DNA of 64,000 nt from CAXXIC01 sp049315325 (GCA_049315325.1 JBMOKJ010000010.1:38974-102973), one strand, 5' to 3'. Counted from the first letter of the stretch, positions 44,373-54,700 are shown. Notes: generated by a model not told the origin, from the sequence alone. Translations and numbers: made by a program.

Positions 44373-46355
44373 ATGAGACGAATTGGATCTGTTTTAGCTT
44401 TTTTGCTTGTTGTATTCTCCTCACTATTTGCTCAAATTGAAGAGCCTTTCCACTGGAAATCGAAACTTGTGGACGTGAATTCTACCACCAAGGAAATACA
44501 GTTTGATGTAACCATCGACAAGGGTTGGCACCTCTACGGGCTGGTGATACCTGAAGGTGGTCCCATTGCAACAGCTTTTACGTTCGAACAACTCAAAGGC
44601 GTAAAACTTGCAGGAAAAGCCACCTCAGACTCCAAACTGATAACTCATTTCGATAAGCAATTCAGTATGAATCTGAGTTATTACGAAAAATCGGTGCGAT
44701 TTGTCCAAAAGCTGACAGTGACTGATCCCAAAGCTTTTTCAGTAAAAGGATACGTCAAATATATGGGATGTAACGACCAATCGTGTCTGCCTCCCACTGA
44801 TTATAACTTTTCTTTTGGTGGGAAAAATGAGATAGCGACTGCACCTGTTGCTGCCGATTCAGCAAAATCTGCTGTTTCAATAACCGCAAACTCAACACTA
44901 GAAGCGACAATGGTCGATTTATGGAAACCTGTTATTGAAGAACTTCATGTCTTTGGCAACGCCGGTGGTATTACCGCTAAAACGTCATTCTTGTGGATCT
45001 TTATTTTTGGATTCTTGGGTGGACTGTTGGCACTAATGACTCCTTGCGTTTGGCCGTTGATTCCTATGACAGTTAGTTTTTTCCTCAAGAGATCACAAGA
45101 TAGAAAGATAGCAGTGAGGCAAGCGTTAACTTACGGTGTGGCTATTATTGTCATTTATCTTACGTTAGGATTAGCGATAACGGCTATTTTCGGAGCAAGT
45201 GCGTTGAACGATCTCTCTACCAATGCTATTTTCAATATTCTGTTTTTTGGACTGTTGGTGCTTTTTGCGGTATCGTTTTTTGGTGCTTTCGAACTCGTTT
45301 TACCCTCGTCGTGGACAAACAAATTAGATAGCAAAGCTGATGCGACTTCGGGTTTGTTGAGTATTTTCTTTATGGCATTCACGCTGTCGTTGGTTTCGTT
45401 TTCGTGTACAGGACCCATTATTGGTACTTTGCTCGTCCAAGCGGCATCGATGGGTAATCTTTTTGGACCTGCGATTGGGATGTTTGGATTCTCGCTCGCA
45501 TTGGCCATTCCATTTGCGTTTTTTGCACTTTTTCCATCGTGGTTGAAGCAACTTCCGAAATCGGGCGGTTGGCTCAATTCTGTCAAGGTTGTTCTTGGGT
45601 TTCTCGAATTGGCTTTGGCGTTCAAATTCCTTTCGGTGGCCGATTTAGCATACGGTTGGCATATTCTTGATCGCGAAGTATTTCTCGTTCTATGGATTGT
45701 GATTTTTGCCCTTCTTGGCGTTTATCTGTTGGGTAAACTCAAATTGCCACACGATAGCGATTTGCCACACGTTTCGGTTCCTCGTCTCTTTCTTTCGATT
45801 ATTTCGTTTGCATTTGCCATCTATATGGTTCCAGGTCTTTGGGGTGCGCCGTTAAAGGCAATAAGTGCTTTTGCACCGCCACTCATCACGCAGGACTTCA
45901 ACCTCTATAAAAACGAAGTTCATGCGAAGTTCGATAATTACGAAGCAGGAATGGCGTATGCGAAAGCGAATAACAAACCAGTGATGATCGATTTTTCTGG
46001 TTTTGGTTGTGTGAATTGTCGAAAGATGGAAGCTTCGGTATGGACCAACCCTAAAGTGAAATCGATTCTTGAAAACGACTACGTGCTAATCACGTTGTTT
46101 GTGGACGACAAAACTCCATTACCGGAAGTCTCAACTATTACCGAAAACGGTACGGAGCGAAAACTACGGACACTTGGCGACAAATGGAGCTATCTTCAGC
46201 GTCACAAATTTGGGGCAAATGCACAACCGTTTTATGTGTTACTGTCTCCCAACGGAATGCCGATTGGATCTTCGTATGCCTACAACGAAGATGTAGAGAA
46301 ATACGTTCAGTTTCTCGAAGGCGGATTGATGCAGTTTAAACTTGTAAAAAAATAA
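44373..46355 (+). CDS. DsbD-like thiol:disulfide interchange protein
   Basis: 660 residues. After a signal peptide comes an N-terminal immunoglobulin-like domain with a Cys pair (GCNDQSCLPP). The membrane domain has about eight helices with the conserved cysteines in LMTPCVWPLIP and SFSCTGPII. The C-terminal thioredoxin-like domain has CVNC (FSGFGCVNCRKME). It carries electrons from cytoplasmic thioredoxin to periplasmic proteins. The mazG gene starts 6 bp after its stop. Confidence 0.92.
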   Translation: MRRIGSVLAFLLVVFSSLFAQIEEPFHWKSKLVDVNSTTKEIQFDVTIDKGWHLYGLVIPEGGPIATAFTFEQLKGVKLAGKATSDSKLITHFDKQFSMNLSYYEKSVRFVQKLTVTDPKAFSVKGYVKYMGCNDQSCLPPTDYNFSFGGKNEIATAPVAADSAKSAVSITANSTLEATMVDLWKPVIEELHVFGNAGGITAKTSFLWIFIFGFLGGLLALMTPCVWPLIPMTVSFFLKRSQDRKIAVRQALTYGVAIIVIYLTLGLAITAIFGASALNDLSTNAIFNILFFGLLVLFAVSFFGAFELVLPSSWTNKLDSKADATSGLLSIFFMAFTLSLVSFSCTGPIIGTLLVQAASMGNLFGPAIGMFGFSLALAIPFAFFALFPSWLKQLPKSGGWLNSVKVVLGFLELALAFKFLSVADLAYGWHILDREVFLVLWIVIFALLGVYLLGKLKLPHDSDLPHVSVPRLFLSIISFAFAIYMVPGLWGAPLKAISAFAPPLITQDFNLYKNEVHAKFDNYEAGMAYAKANNKPVMIDFSGFGCVNCRKMEASVWTNPKVKSILENDYVLITLFVDDKTPLPEVSTITENGTERKLRTLGDKWSYLQRHKFGANAQPFYVLLSPNGMPIGSSYAYNEDVEKYVQFLEGGLMQFKLVKK

Positions 46356-46360
46356 ACTTA

Positions 46361-47146
46361 ATGAATACCAGACAACAACAACTAGAATCTTTTGGCAAAC
46401 TGCTCGATGTGCTCGACGAGTTGCGCGAGAAGTGTCCGTGGGATATGAAGCAAACCAACGAAAGCCTTCGACCGAATACCATTGAAGAGGTGTATGAGCT
46501 CTGCGATGCAATTCTCGATGGAAACGATGAGTTGATCAAAAAAGAGTTGGGCGATGTGTTGTTGCACATCGTTTTTTATGCTAAAATCGGTTCAGAAAAA
46601 TCGGCCTTCGACATCAAAAGTGTATGTGATAGTCTGTGCGAAAAACTTATTTATCGCCATCCACATGTTTTTGGTGATGAGAATGCCCAAAACTCGAAAG
46701 AGGTGGAGCAAAAGTGGGAATTACTAAAACTGAAAGAGAAAGGTGGTAACAAAACGGTGCTCGAAGGTGTGCCATCATCTCTGCCAGCTTTAATCAAAGC
46801 ATACCGTATTCAGGATAAAGCGCGCAATGTGGGGTTCGATTGGGAGCACCGCGAGCAGGTTTGGGATAAGGTGCTTGAAGAATTCACAGAATTGAAGACC
46901 GAAATACATGCTTTGGATGCTGATAAAATGGAGGATGAGTTTGGCGATCTCTTCTTTAGTTTGATTAATGCTGCGCGTCTCTATAAAATCAATCCCGAAA
47001 ACGCTCTGGAACGCACCAACCGCAAATTTATCCGTCGATTCAACTACCTTGAACAGGAAACGATGGCAAAAGGACGTTCGTTGAAAGATATGACTCTTGC
47101 CGAAATGGATGAGATTTGGAATGAAGCCAAAAAGCACGGTTTGTAA
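46361..47146 (+). CDS. mazG: Nucleoside triphosphate pyrophosphohydrolase
   Basis: 261 residues, two tandem MazG helical domains. The first has EEVYELCDAI and KELGDVLLHIVFYAKI, the second KVLEEFTELKTEI and EDEFGDLFFSLINAARLY, with acidic residues that bind Mg2+. It cleaves NTPs, including abnormal ones, to NMP and pyrophosphate. Six bases after dsbD, so cotranscribed. Confidence 0.93.
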   Translation: MNTRQQQLESFGKLLDVLDELREKCPWDMKQTNESLRPNTIEEVYELCDAILDGNDELIKKELGDVLLHIVFYAKIGSEKSAFDIKSVCDSLCEKLIYRHPHVFGDENAQNSKEVEQKWELLKLKEKGGNKTVLEGVPSSLPALIKAYRIQDKARNVGFDWEHREQVWDKVLEEFTELKTEIHALDADKMEDEFGDLFFSLINAARLYKINPENALERTNRKFIRRFNYLEQETMAKGRSLKDMTLAEMDEIWNEAKKHGL

Positions 47147-47330
47147 TCAAAACTCTATTTAAAATGATTTCAAATTGTTATCAAATCTAAAAATAATTGG
47201 GCTTGCAGAATTCAAATTTTAAAATAGTATAAAAAGCAGAAAATATGTTGCGAAATAGTGTTGTGTAACATGAAAATCATATATATTTGTACTGTGTTTT
47301 TCATGGTATTAGATTTAAGGTTAATTAGGG

Positions 47331-47361
47331 TTTAGGTTGTCGTGATGACAACCTTTTCTTT
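47331..47361 (+). terminator. Terminator-like hairpin, possibly of a very short RNA
   Basis: GGTTGTC pairs with GACAACC, then TTTTCTTTT. A -7-like TATATTTG lies about 45 bp upstream, so a transcript of some 60 nt is possible. Otherwise 47147-47554 shows no gene. Confidence 0.5.
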
Positions 47362-47491
47362 TTTATACAAATTTGTTCCTTCGTTGTCTGATTTGCATCA
47401 ATTTTTGATTGATAAGTATTTGTAGAAAAACACACTTTTACTTCTTCCAAAACAATCTCTTTTTAAGCCATTTATCGTATTGCTTTTTTAT

Positions 47492-47499
47492 TACTTTTG
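47492..47499 (+). promoter_or_regulatory. -7 element of the cstA gene
   Basis: TACTTTTG matches TAnnTTTG and lies 55 bp before the ATG at 47555. It lies downstream of the earlier in-frame start at 47480, ruling that start out. Confidence 0.55.
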
Positions 47500-47554
47500 T
47501 CGAATTCAAATCAAATTTGAGACATTTCCTTTTGATTATTCTAAACCATCGACA

Positions 47555-49354
47555 ATGAATGCACTCCCCTTAGTGATAGGCGCATTAGCCATTTTTGCTT
47601 TAGCCTATCGGTTCTATTTTGGTTTTATTATGGCGAAAGTCCTGACTGTGGACGATTCGAAAAGTACAGCCGCCAATACACTGTACGACGGACAAAACTA
47701 CATTCCGATGAACAAAGGGATGTTGTTTGGACAACATTTTGCGGCTATCGCAGGAGCTGGTCCGTTGGTTGGCCCCGTTTTGGCAGCGCAGTTTGGCTAT
47801 TTTCCTGGTTTTATCTGGATAATTGTTGGTGCTGTGTTGGCAGGATCCGTTCACGATTTGGTGATTCTGGCAGCATCTGTGCGCCACGATGGAAAATCGC
47901 TCGCAGAAATTGCCAAACATGAGATTAGCAACATGAGCGGAATCACGACTTCAATCGCAGTGCTAATCATAATTATTTTGGCAATTGCCGGATTGGGTTT
48001 GGTGGTGGTGAATGCCCTTGCCGAAAGCTCTTGGGTGACATTTACCATTGCATCTACGATTCCAATTGCGATTGTGATGGGTTTATGGATGTTTAAGTTT
48101 CGAAAAGGAAAAAACACTGAAGCGACAGTTTTCGGAGTCATTTTTCTAACGGCAGCTGTTATTTTCGGCAAATATGTCCCTGACTCTTTTCTCGCACCGT
48201 ACCTTACTTTCGATGTGAAACAATCGACCATATTGCTTTGTATTTATGGCTTCTTTGCTGCCGTTCTGCCCGTTTGGTTGCTATTGTCACCACGCGGATA
48301 TTTGAGCTCGATTATGAAATTAGGCGTACTCGGTTTATTGGCTGTTGGAGTTATCTTTATCGCACCTACACTGAAAATGCCAGCTTTTACAGAATTTATT
48401 CACGGAGGTGGCCCGATTATTCCAGGAACGCTTTTCCCATACCTCTTTATCACGATAGCTTGTGGGGCGATTTCCGGATTTCACGCATTAGTGAGTTCGG
48501 GCACGACGTCCAAAATGCTGATGAAACAATCGGATATGAAAAGTGTGGCTGCGGGGTCGATGTTGGTCGAAGGTTTGGTGAGTATTCTAGCGCTGATTGC
48601 TGCATCAAGTCTTTTCCCGCTCGACTATTTTATGATAAACGTACCAGCCGAAAAATTGACTGCTGTTTTACCGCAACTTCATGCGATGGGATTTACGCAA
48701 AGTGATTTGCCTGCGCTTTCGGCAGAAGTAGGAGAGAAGTTGGCAGGTCGAACTGGAGGCGCCGTGTCTCTGGCTGTAGGTATGGCTCAGATTTTCTCAT
48801 CAGTGCCGGGTTTAAAATCACTCATGTCCTATTGGTATCACTTCGCAATTATGTTTGAAGCACTATTTATCCTTACCACCATTGATGCTGGAACGCGGAT
48901 TGCACGGTTTATTTTGCAAGAAGCTTTGGGGAAAGTGTATCAACCATTTGCAAATACAACGTGGATTCCTGGTAATATTATTTCCAGTTTTCTGATTGTT
49001 TTTACATGGGGATATTTCATCTACACAGGCAGTGTGGCTACTATTTGGCCAATGTTTGGTACCGCCAATCAGTTGTTGGCTACTTTAGCGCTTGCAGTCG
49101 GAACATCCTATCTGATTAACAATGGGAAAGCTAAGTATAAGTGGATTACGCTTGCACCGATGATTTTTGTGGGTGTCACAACATTGATAGCAGCCACGAT
49201 GAACATCTACAACATTTTTATTCCGCAGGTATTTGTCGAAAAAACTCAAATTCAAGGATTGATAAATACATCTTTGACCATCGTAATCATCATCTGCTTG
49301 ATTATCATTGTGAAAGATGCGTTGCCTCGATGGTTTGTTAGGCAATCGAACTAA
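47555..49354 (+). CDS. cstA: CstA-family peptide/pyruvate transporter
   Basis: 599 residues with about 16 hydrophobic segments. The N-terminal half matches CstA (YRFYFGFIMAKVL; LFGQHFAAIAGAGPLVGPVLAAQFG; SVHDLVILAASVRHDGKSLAEIA). CstA imports peptides or pyruvate in carbon starvation. The chain is shorter than the E. coli protein (about 700), as usual in Bacteroidota. Confidence 0.9.
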   Translation: MNALPLVIGALAIFALAYRFYFGFIMAKVLTVDDSKSTAANTLYDGQNYIPMNKGMLFGQHFAAIAGAGPLVGPVLAAQFGYFPGFIWIIVGAVLAGSVHDLVILAASVRHDGKSLAEIAKHEISNMSGITTSIAVLIIIILAIAGLGLVVVNALAESSWVTFTIASTIPIAIVMGLWMFKFRKGKNTEATVFGVIFLTAAVIFGKYVPDSFLAPYLTFDVKQSTILLCIYGFFAAVLPVWLLLSPRGYLSSIMKLGVLGLLAVGVIFIAPTLKMPAFTEFIHGGGPIIPGTLFPYLFITIACGAISGFHALVSSGTTSKMLMKQSDMKSVAAGSMLVEGLVSILALIAASSLFPLDYFMINVPAEKLTAVLPQLHAMGFTQSDLPALSAEVGEKLAGRTGGAVSLAVGMAQIFSSVPGLKSLMSYWYHFAIMFEALFILTTIDAGTRIARFILQEALGKVYQPFANTTWIPGNIISSFLIVFTWGYFIYTGSVATIWPMFGTANQLLATLALAVGTSYLINNGKAKYKWITLAPMIFVGVTTLIAATMNIYNIFIPQVFVEKTQIQGLINTSLTIVIIICLIIIVKDALPRWFVRQSN

Positions 49355-49359
49355 AGTAA

Positions 49360-49394
49360 AGAGCCTCATCCGGTTTCCCGAATGAGGCTCGATT
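49360..49394. terminator. Bidirectional terminator between cstA and mdh
   Basis: GAGCCTCAT pairs with ATGAGGCTC, with inner CGG/CCG pairing and T-rich sequence on both sides. Confidence 0.8.
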
Positions 49395-49413
49395 TTATTT
49401 GAAAAGATGATTC

Positions 49414-50355
49414 TTACAATATGTTGATCTCTTTCAAAACATCGTTAGTGCCACGAACTGCTGCTGCACTTTTTGCAAAAGCTTCTTTTTCTGCAGCGTT
49501 AAGGTTTAGTTCGATTACTCTTTCGATACCGTTTTTGCCAATCACTGCAGGCACACCGATTGCGATATCGCTTTGACCGTATTCGCCATCAAGCAATACA
49601 CATGAAGCGATGATTTTCTTTTGGTCGCGGATGATTGATTCTGCAACAGATGCTGCAGCAGCTCCTGGAGCATACCATGCAGATGTTCCGAGTAATTTAG
49701 TCAATGTAGCACCACCAACCATGGTGTCAGCACTTACTTTTTCAAGTTCTTCTGCACTTAAGAATTCTGATACTGGCACACCTTTAACAGTTGCCATGCG
49801 AGTCAATGGAATCATAGTGGTATCGCCGTGTCCGCCGATGACCATTCCGTCGATTTCGTTCATGTTCATGTTGAGCGCTTTGCTCAAGTAGCAACGGAAA
49901 CGTGAGCTATCTAAAGCACCACCCATTCCAAATACTTGATTTTTTGGAAGTCCTGTAGCTTTCAATGCCAAGTAAGTCATGGTATCCATTGGGTTACTTA
50001 CAATCACGATGAACGCTTTTGGAGAGTATTTCAAGATGTTCTCTACTACTGACTTAACGATTCCTGCATTTACGCCAATCAATTCTTCGCGAGTCATACC
50101 CGGTTTACGAGGAATACCAGATGTGACGATTACAACATCCGAATCAGCTGTTTGAGCATAGTCATTGGTTACGCCAGTTACTTTGGTATCGAAATCGAGC
50201 AGAGCAGAAGTTTGGAACATATCCAATATTTTACCTTCGGCCAATCCTTCTTTGATATCGAGTAATACTACTTCGTTTGCTATTTCATTGATAGCTAATA
50301 CATTTGCGCAAGTTGCACCTACTGCTCCAGCGCCTACAACGGTTACTTTAGACAT
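49414..50355 (-). CDS. mdh: Malate dehydrogenase
   Basis: 313 residues. NAD-binding GAGAVGATCANVLA with the acidic residue VVLLDIKEG; substrate arginines in SGIPRKPGMTREELI and GGALDSSRFRCYL; catalytic His in IGGHGDTTMIP. Of the LDH-like MDH type common in Bacteroidota. Oxidises malate to oxaloacetate in the TCA cycle, or reversely in fumarate-forming fermentation. A single-gene unit. Confidence 0.95.
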   Translation of the reverse strand: MSKVTVVGAGAVGATCANVLAINEIANEVVLLDIKEGLAEGKILDMFQTSALLDFDTKVTGVTNDYAQTADSDVVIVTSGIPRKPGMTREELIGVNAGIVKSVVENILKYSPKAFIVIVSNPMDTMTYLALKATGLPKNQVFGMGGALDSSRFRCYLSKALNMNMNEIDGMVIGGHGDTTMIPLTRMATVKGVPVSEFLSAEELEKVSADTMVGGATLTKLLGTSAWYAPGAAAASVAESIIRDQKKIIASCVLLDGEYGQSDIAIGVPAVIGKNGIERVIELNLNAAEKEAFAKSAAAVRGTNDVLKEINIL

Positions 50356-50498
50356 AAGAATTGATTTTATTGTTTGAGTTAATTAGAATTCTAATTTCGA
50401 GTGCAAAGATAGATAAAAACTTTTATTGCGGAAATATTTCCGTAATTAATATTCGTTTAAAGAATATTAAATCGGGTACGAAATTAAGTAAAAACGAC

Positions 50499-50506
50499 TA
50501 ACTTTG
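50499..50506 (+). promoter_or_regulatory. -7 element of the coiled-coil gene
   Basis: TAACTTTG, 30 bp before the ATG at 50536, matches TAnnTTTG. Confidence 0.5.
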
Positions 50507-50535
50507 TAACTGGTTTTTAAGAATTCAGTAAAATT

Positions 50536-51417
50536 ATGGCAAAAAATAACAAATGGCTATTGGTAGCGTTGGGTGTATTGCTGCTGGCAGTGATAGCATC
50601 TGTGGTCTATATTGCGCGTCAAAAGACCGAACTAAAAGGACTAACTCAGCAATTTGATATACAAAAAGAGGAGTTAGAGAGCGAGTATTCGAAACTCTCG
50701 GTTGAGTACCAAGAGTATAACAATGTAACAATTCACAACGATTCGTTGCTTCAATTGTGGGAAAACGAAAAGATGAAAGTGCAACGCCTGCTTGAAGAAT
50801 TACGTACAGTGAAGGCGACTAATGCCAGCAGAATTATCGAATTGCGCAAAGAGTTGGCAACCGTTCGCGCGGTAATGAAGTCTTACATTATCCAAATCGA
50901 TTCGCTCAATGCCCGCAATAAGCAGCTGACCGATGAAAATACGGAAGTGAAACAACGCTATTCTGAAGCTACACAAACAGTGAGTCAATTGTCGAAGGAG
51001 AAACAGGAACTTTCAGATAAAGTGGTTTTAGCATCGCAACTGTCTGCTACAGATATTAATCCTGCAGGTTTAGATAAACGAGGAAAAGCCACAACTAAAA
51101 TAAGCAAAATTGCTCAAATTGCGGTTTCTTTTAAAGTTGCCAAAAACATCACTGCAAAAACTGGCGAAAAAATGGCTTATCTCCGCATTCAAAAGCCAGA
51201 TAACGACATCCTGACCAAAAACAGACTCGATGTGTTCCGATACGAAAACAAGGACATCAACTATTCAGTGCATCGTTTGTTTGAATACGATGGTGAAGAT
51301 ACAAATGTGATTGTCTATTGGAACGTAGAGGAGTATCTCTATCCAGGCGAATATCGTGTCGATATATTTGTAGATGGAAATATGATTGGCAGCAAAGCTT
51401 TCCGTTTTGAGAAATAA
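50536..51417 (+). CDS. Membrane-anchored coiled-coil protein, unknown function
   Basis: 293 residues. One N-terminal membrane helix (WLLVALGVLLLAVIASVVYIA), a long coiled coil (about 35-160, Lys/Glu/Gln/Leu-rich), then a C-terminal beta-rich domain of about 120 residues (AQIAVSFKVAKNITAKTGEK; VIVYWNVEEYLYPGEYRVDIF). No family recognised. Stands alone before a terminator. Confidence 0.75.
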   Translation: MAKNNKWLLVALGVLLLAVIASVVYIARQKTELKGLTQQFDIQKEELESEYSKLSVEYQEYNNVTIHNDSLLQLWENEKMKVQRLLEELRTVKATNASRIIELRKELATVRAVMKSYIIQIDSLNARNKQLTDENTEVKQRYSEATQTVSQLSKEKQELSDKVVLASQLSATDINPAGLDKRGKATTKISKIAQIAVSFKVAKNITAKTGEKMAYLRIQKPDNDILTKNRLDVFRYENKDINYSVHRLFEYDGEDTNVIVYWNVEEYLYPGEYRVDIFVDGNMIGSKAFRFEK

Positions 51418-51441
51418 AGTAATCGATTTATAAACAGGTAT

Positions 51442-51478
51442 TTATAGCGTATTCATTAGTTTCGAATACGCTATTTTT
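51442..51478 (+). terminator. Terminator after the coiled-coil gene
   Basis: ATAGCGTATTC pairs with GAATACGCTAT, then TTTTTAT. Confidence 0.85.
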
Positions 51479-51607
51479 ATGTATGAATGACTTTATTTTG
51501 TCCGATTTCTAAAATTTCACAAAGCTTAAAATCGGCGGAATAGTTTTTTTTAATGCACACTTTTATTAACTTTGTGCGTTTTGTCAAATTAATAGCTTTA
51601 ATCATTT

Positions 51608-52402
51608 ATGAAGCAATACTTAGATTTACTGCAAAAAGTGCTCGATGAAGGCACCCGTAAAGAGGATCGAACTGGAACTGGAACGATTAGCTTGTTCGGA
51701 CATCAAATGCGGTTTAATCTCGAAGAAGGTTTCCCGATGATTACAACTAAAAAGCTTCACCTGAAATCAATTGTTCACGAGCTGCTTTGGTTTTTGGCAG
51801 GCGATACCAATGTGAAGTATTTGCAAGATAATGGTGTTCGCATCTGGAACGAGTGGGCGGATGAAAATGGCGATTTAGGCCACATCTACGGCTTTCAATG
51901 GCGTTCGTGGCCCGACTACAACGGTGGTCATATCGACCAAATCAAAGAGATTATCAACACCATTCGCACAAATCCTGATTCGCGACGCATCATCGTCAGT
52001 GCATGGAATGTGGCAGATATTCCGAATATGAAGTTGCCGCCTTGTCATGCGTTTTTTCAGTTTTATGTGGCTGACGGACGTTTGAGTTTGCAGCTTTACC
52101 AACGCAGTGCCGATGTATTTTTGGGAGTGCCGTTCAACATTGCATCGTATGCGCTTTTACTTCAAATGGTGGCGCAGGTGACTGGCCTCAAAGCAGGTGA
52201 TTTCGTGCATACATTTGGCGATGTTCACATCTATTCGAACCACATTGAGCAAGTGAAATTGCAATTGAGTCGCACACCACACGATTTGCCCACAATGACT
52301 ATCAATCCTGAAATCAACGATATATTTCAATTTAAATTCGAAGATTTTACACTAAATAACTACAATCCTGATCCTCACATTAAAGCGGAGGTCGCCATTT
52401 AA
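51608..52402 (+). CDS. thyA: Thymidylate synthase
   Basis: 264 residues, the same length as E. coli ThyA. The catalytic Cys is C146 (LPPCHAFFQFYV), with the dUMP-binding QRSADVFLGVPFNIASYALL and start DRTGTGTISLFGHQMRFNLEEG. Makes dTMP from dUMP with methylene-tetrahydrofolate. A -7 TAACTTTG lies about 35 bp upstream. Dihydrofolate reductase follows after 31 bp and regenerates the folate. Confidence 0.96.
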   Translation: MKQYLDLLQKVLDEGTRKEDRTGTGTISLFGHQMRFNLEEGFPMITTKKLHLKSIVHELLWFLAGDTNVKYLQDNGVRIWNEWADENGDLGHIYGFQWRSWPDYNGGHIDQIKEIINTIRTNPDSRRIIVSAWNVADIPNMKLPPCHAFFQFYVADGRLSLQLYQRSADVFLGVPFNIASYALLLQMVAQVTGLKAGDFVHTFGDVHIYSNHIEQVKLQLSRTPHDLPTMTINPEINDIFQFKFEDFTLNNYNPDPHIKAEVAI

Positions 52403-52433
52403 TTTCATTTCCACTTAACTCAAAAAGAAGGCT

Positions 52434-52931
52434 ATGTCAACAATTTCAGTAATTTGTGCTCTTGCCGAAAATAGAGCCATCGGACACAAACAAGAGCTTC
52501 TCTGGCGTTTACCCAACGATATGAAGCGTTTCAAAAGCTTAACAACTGGCCACGTGGTGGTGATGGGACGTAAAACGTTCGAATCTATTCCCGGAGGAGC
52601 GTTACCAAATCGTCGGAATATTGTTCTTTCATCAATGCCAGAAGCAATGGGGACTACATGTATTGCATGTGCTACGTTAGAAGAAGCAATTGATTGTAGT
52701 GAAGCGGATAAAGAGGTATTTATCATCGGAGGATCTGGTGTTTACCAAGAGGCTTTGCCTATTGCCGACAAAATGTACCTAACGCACGTGCATACGACTT
52801 TCGAAGAAGCGGACACTTTTTTTCCCGAAGTAGATTACAGTGAGTGGGATGTGATAAGTGTTGAAGACCATCCAGCGGATGAGAAACACAAGTATTCGTA
52901 TGCTTTTGTGGAGTATCAGCGCAAGAAATAA
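52434..52931 (+). CDS. folA: Dihydrofolate reductase
   Basis: 165 residues. Family marks: AENRAIGHKQELLWRLPNDMKRFK (with the active-site acid D in NDMKRF), GHVVVMGRKTFESIP, and FIIGGSGVYQEALPIADKMYLTHV. Reduces dihydrofolate with NADPH. Operonic with thyA. Confidence 0.95.
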   Translation: MSTISVICALAENRAIGHKQELLWRLPNDMKRFKSLTTGHVVVMGRKTFESIPGGALPNRRNIVLSSMPEAMGTTCIACATLEEAIDCSEADKEVFIIGGSGVYQEALPIADKMYLTHVHTTFEEADTFFPEVDYSEWDVISVEDHPADEKHKYSYAFVEYQRKK

Positions 52932-53011
52932 ATTTATCTGAACCAAGAGCAAAGAACCAAGACAATTGAATGCTGTCTTTATTCTTTGCTCTTTTATTTT
53001 GTTCTAAAATC

Positions 53012-54190
53012 ATGAACATCATCTTATTTGACGGAAGAAGTCGCATCGACTTGCTTCCGTTTTCGTTTACCAGACCAGTTGCCGAAATTCGTGTCGGAAT
53101 TCTAACCATTCGAGAGAAATGGGAGAAATTGCTGCCAGCCAACTATTCTTATTTTACGGAATCGTATCTGCAAGAACGCTTTCCGTTGGTGGAAGCTGAG
53201 GATAGCTGTTTTGTTACCGGAAATGTTTTGCCAACTGCTGAATTGGTCTCTTCAATTCAACAACTTCAAGCAGGGGAATCGTTAATATCTGCCGACGAAG
53301 TGATTGCTTTTCGTGGAAATAAAACCGCTTTTGAAAACGCATTTTTCGCAAAACCACTACAAATTGAATTTCCACTGATATTCATTCGTAAAGTGTACGA
53401 TATTTTCACCTTTAACGGCGTGGCAATGGAGGCAGATTTTCGATTGTTAACAAGCGGTCGTAGTAGTGTAAAATTGAGATCAACAGTTCAACTGATTGGC
53501 GAAACACATTTTGCGGACGGAACTCCAAAACTGTTTGTGGAAGAGGGTGTAATAGCTGAATGTGCTACCATTAACCTCAAAAATGGTCCTGTCTATCTGG
53601 GGAAAGATGTCGAAATAATGGAAGGTGTTCACATTCGTGCGCCGTTTGCTGCTTGCGAACATGCAGTGGTAAATATGGGTGCGAAAATTTATGGAGCTAC
53701 CACGCTTGGCCCTTATTGCAAAGTGGGAGGTGAGTTGAATAATGTGGTGCTGTTTGGTTATTCAAACAAAGCGCACGATGGTTTTCTAGGTAATTCGGTC
53801 ATCGGAGAATGGTGCAACATTGGCGCAGGAACGGAATCGTCGAACCTCAAAAACGACTATTCAGAAGTCAAACTATGGAGTTACGGAACGCGTCGTTTCT
53901 TGAAAACAGGCTTGCAATTCTGTGGATTGATAATGGGTGACTATTCGAAAGCTGGAATCAATACGATGTTTAATACTGCCACCACTCTAGGTGTTGGGTG
54001 CAATATTTACGGCTCTGACTTTCCACGAGTTTATGTTCCGTCGTTTCAAGAGGGCGGTGCAGCAGGTTTTAAGCCTGTGATTATGCGGAATTTCTTCACA
54101 ACTCTCGAAAAGGTGAAGGCTCGAAGAGGTTTGATCCTTTCTGACGAAGAGAAAAAGGTGTGTGAGGTTGTTGCAGGATTTGGCGAATAA
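53012..54190 (+). CDS. GlmU-family putative sugar nucleotidyltransferase with beta-helix C-terminus
   Basis: 392 residues from the ATG at 53012; 14 upstream codons are in frame but lie in the repeat-like CTTTGCTC stretch. The N-terminus MNIILFDGRSRIDLLPFSFTRPVAEIRVGI is the diverged nucleotidyltransferase start, and the C-terminal half is a left-handed helix (GPVYLGKDVEIMEGVHIRAP; SVIGEWCNIGAGTESSNLKNDYSE; MGDYSKAGINTMFNTATTLG). The canonical G-x-G-T-R-M-K nucleotide loop is not visible, so activity is uncertain. Confidence 0.8.
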   Translation: MNIILFDGRSRIDLLPFSFTRPVAEIRVGILTIREKWEKLLPANYSYFTESYLQERFPLVEAEDSCFVTGNVLPTAELVSSIQQLQAGESLISADEVIAFRGNKTAFENAFFAKPLQIEFPLIFIRKVYDIFTFNGVAMEADFRLLTSGRSSVKLRSTVQLIGETHFADGTPKLFVEEGVIAECATINLKNGPVYLGKDVEIMEGVHIRAPFAACEHAVVNMGAKIYGATTLGPYCKVGGELNNVVLFGYSNKAHDGFLGNSVIGEWCNIGAGTESSNLKNDYSEVKLWSYGTRRFLKTGLQFCGLIMGDYSKAGINTMFNTATTLGVGCNIYGSDFPRVYVPSFQEGGAAGFKPVIMRNFFTTLEKVKARRGLILSDEEKKVCEVVAGFGE

Positions 54191-54252
54191 AGCAATAAGG
54201 TAAAGGCAGTAGAAGGAATGTAATAAAGTTGAATTACGGATCTACCAATTTT

Positions 54253-54388
54253 GCCCCTAATTAGCTCCGCTGATCTCCGATTCCCCTGAAGGGGACTTTG
54301 AGATTCTACTGATGATTTATTGTCTTTCAATGATCAACTTTTCAAAATTACAACTCCGCAAAAGTCCCCTTTAGGGGATTTAGGGGCT
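54253..54388. repeat. Dispersed intergenic repeat, copy 1
   Basis: Ends form inverted repeats (CCCCTGAAGGGGACTTTGAG; AAAAGTCCCCTTTAGGGGAT). The interior shares CTTTGAGATTCTAC and TCAATGATCAACTTTTCAAA with the copy at 58496. About 136 bp with no coding. The remainder up to 54700 has an A/T-rich stretch and a CTTCGTGTCTTGGTGTCTTT-type sequence that is widespread in bacterial intergenic DNA. Confidence 0.75.
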
Positions 54389-54700
54389 ATTGAATTCGAC
54401 CTTGTATTAGTTTTGATGAAACTCGTCTCTTTTCATCTATCAAAAACTGCATTTCGTCTGTAAATTAGTTCTGAAATCAGATTTCTTCGCTTATTTTGTA
54501 AATACATTCTTGCCACAAATGGAACATCCCGAGCAACGGGAGGCACTAAGAATCAAAGATTCACAAATTTCTTTGTTGTTTTACATATTTCGATGAGGCT
54601 CAAAGAAAAAGTGGAGAAAGATTCCTTCGTGAGTTTCTTCGTGTCTTGGTGTCTTTGTGGCGAAAACTTACATGCAATATAACCTTAACCTCCCTGAAAA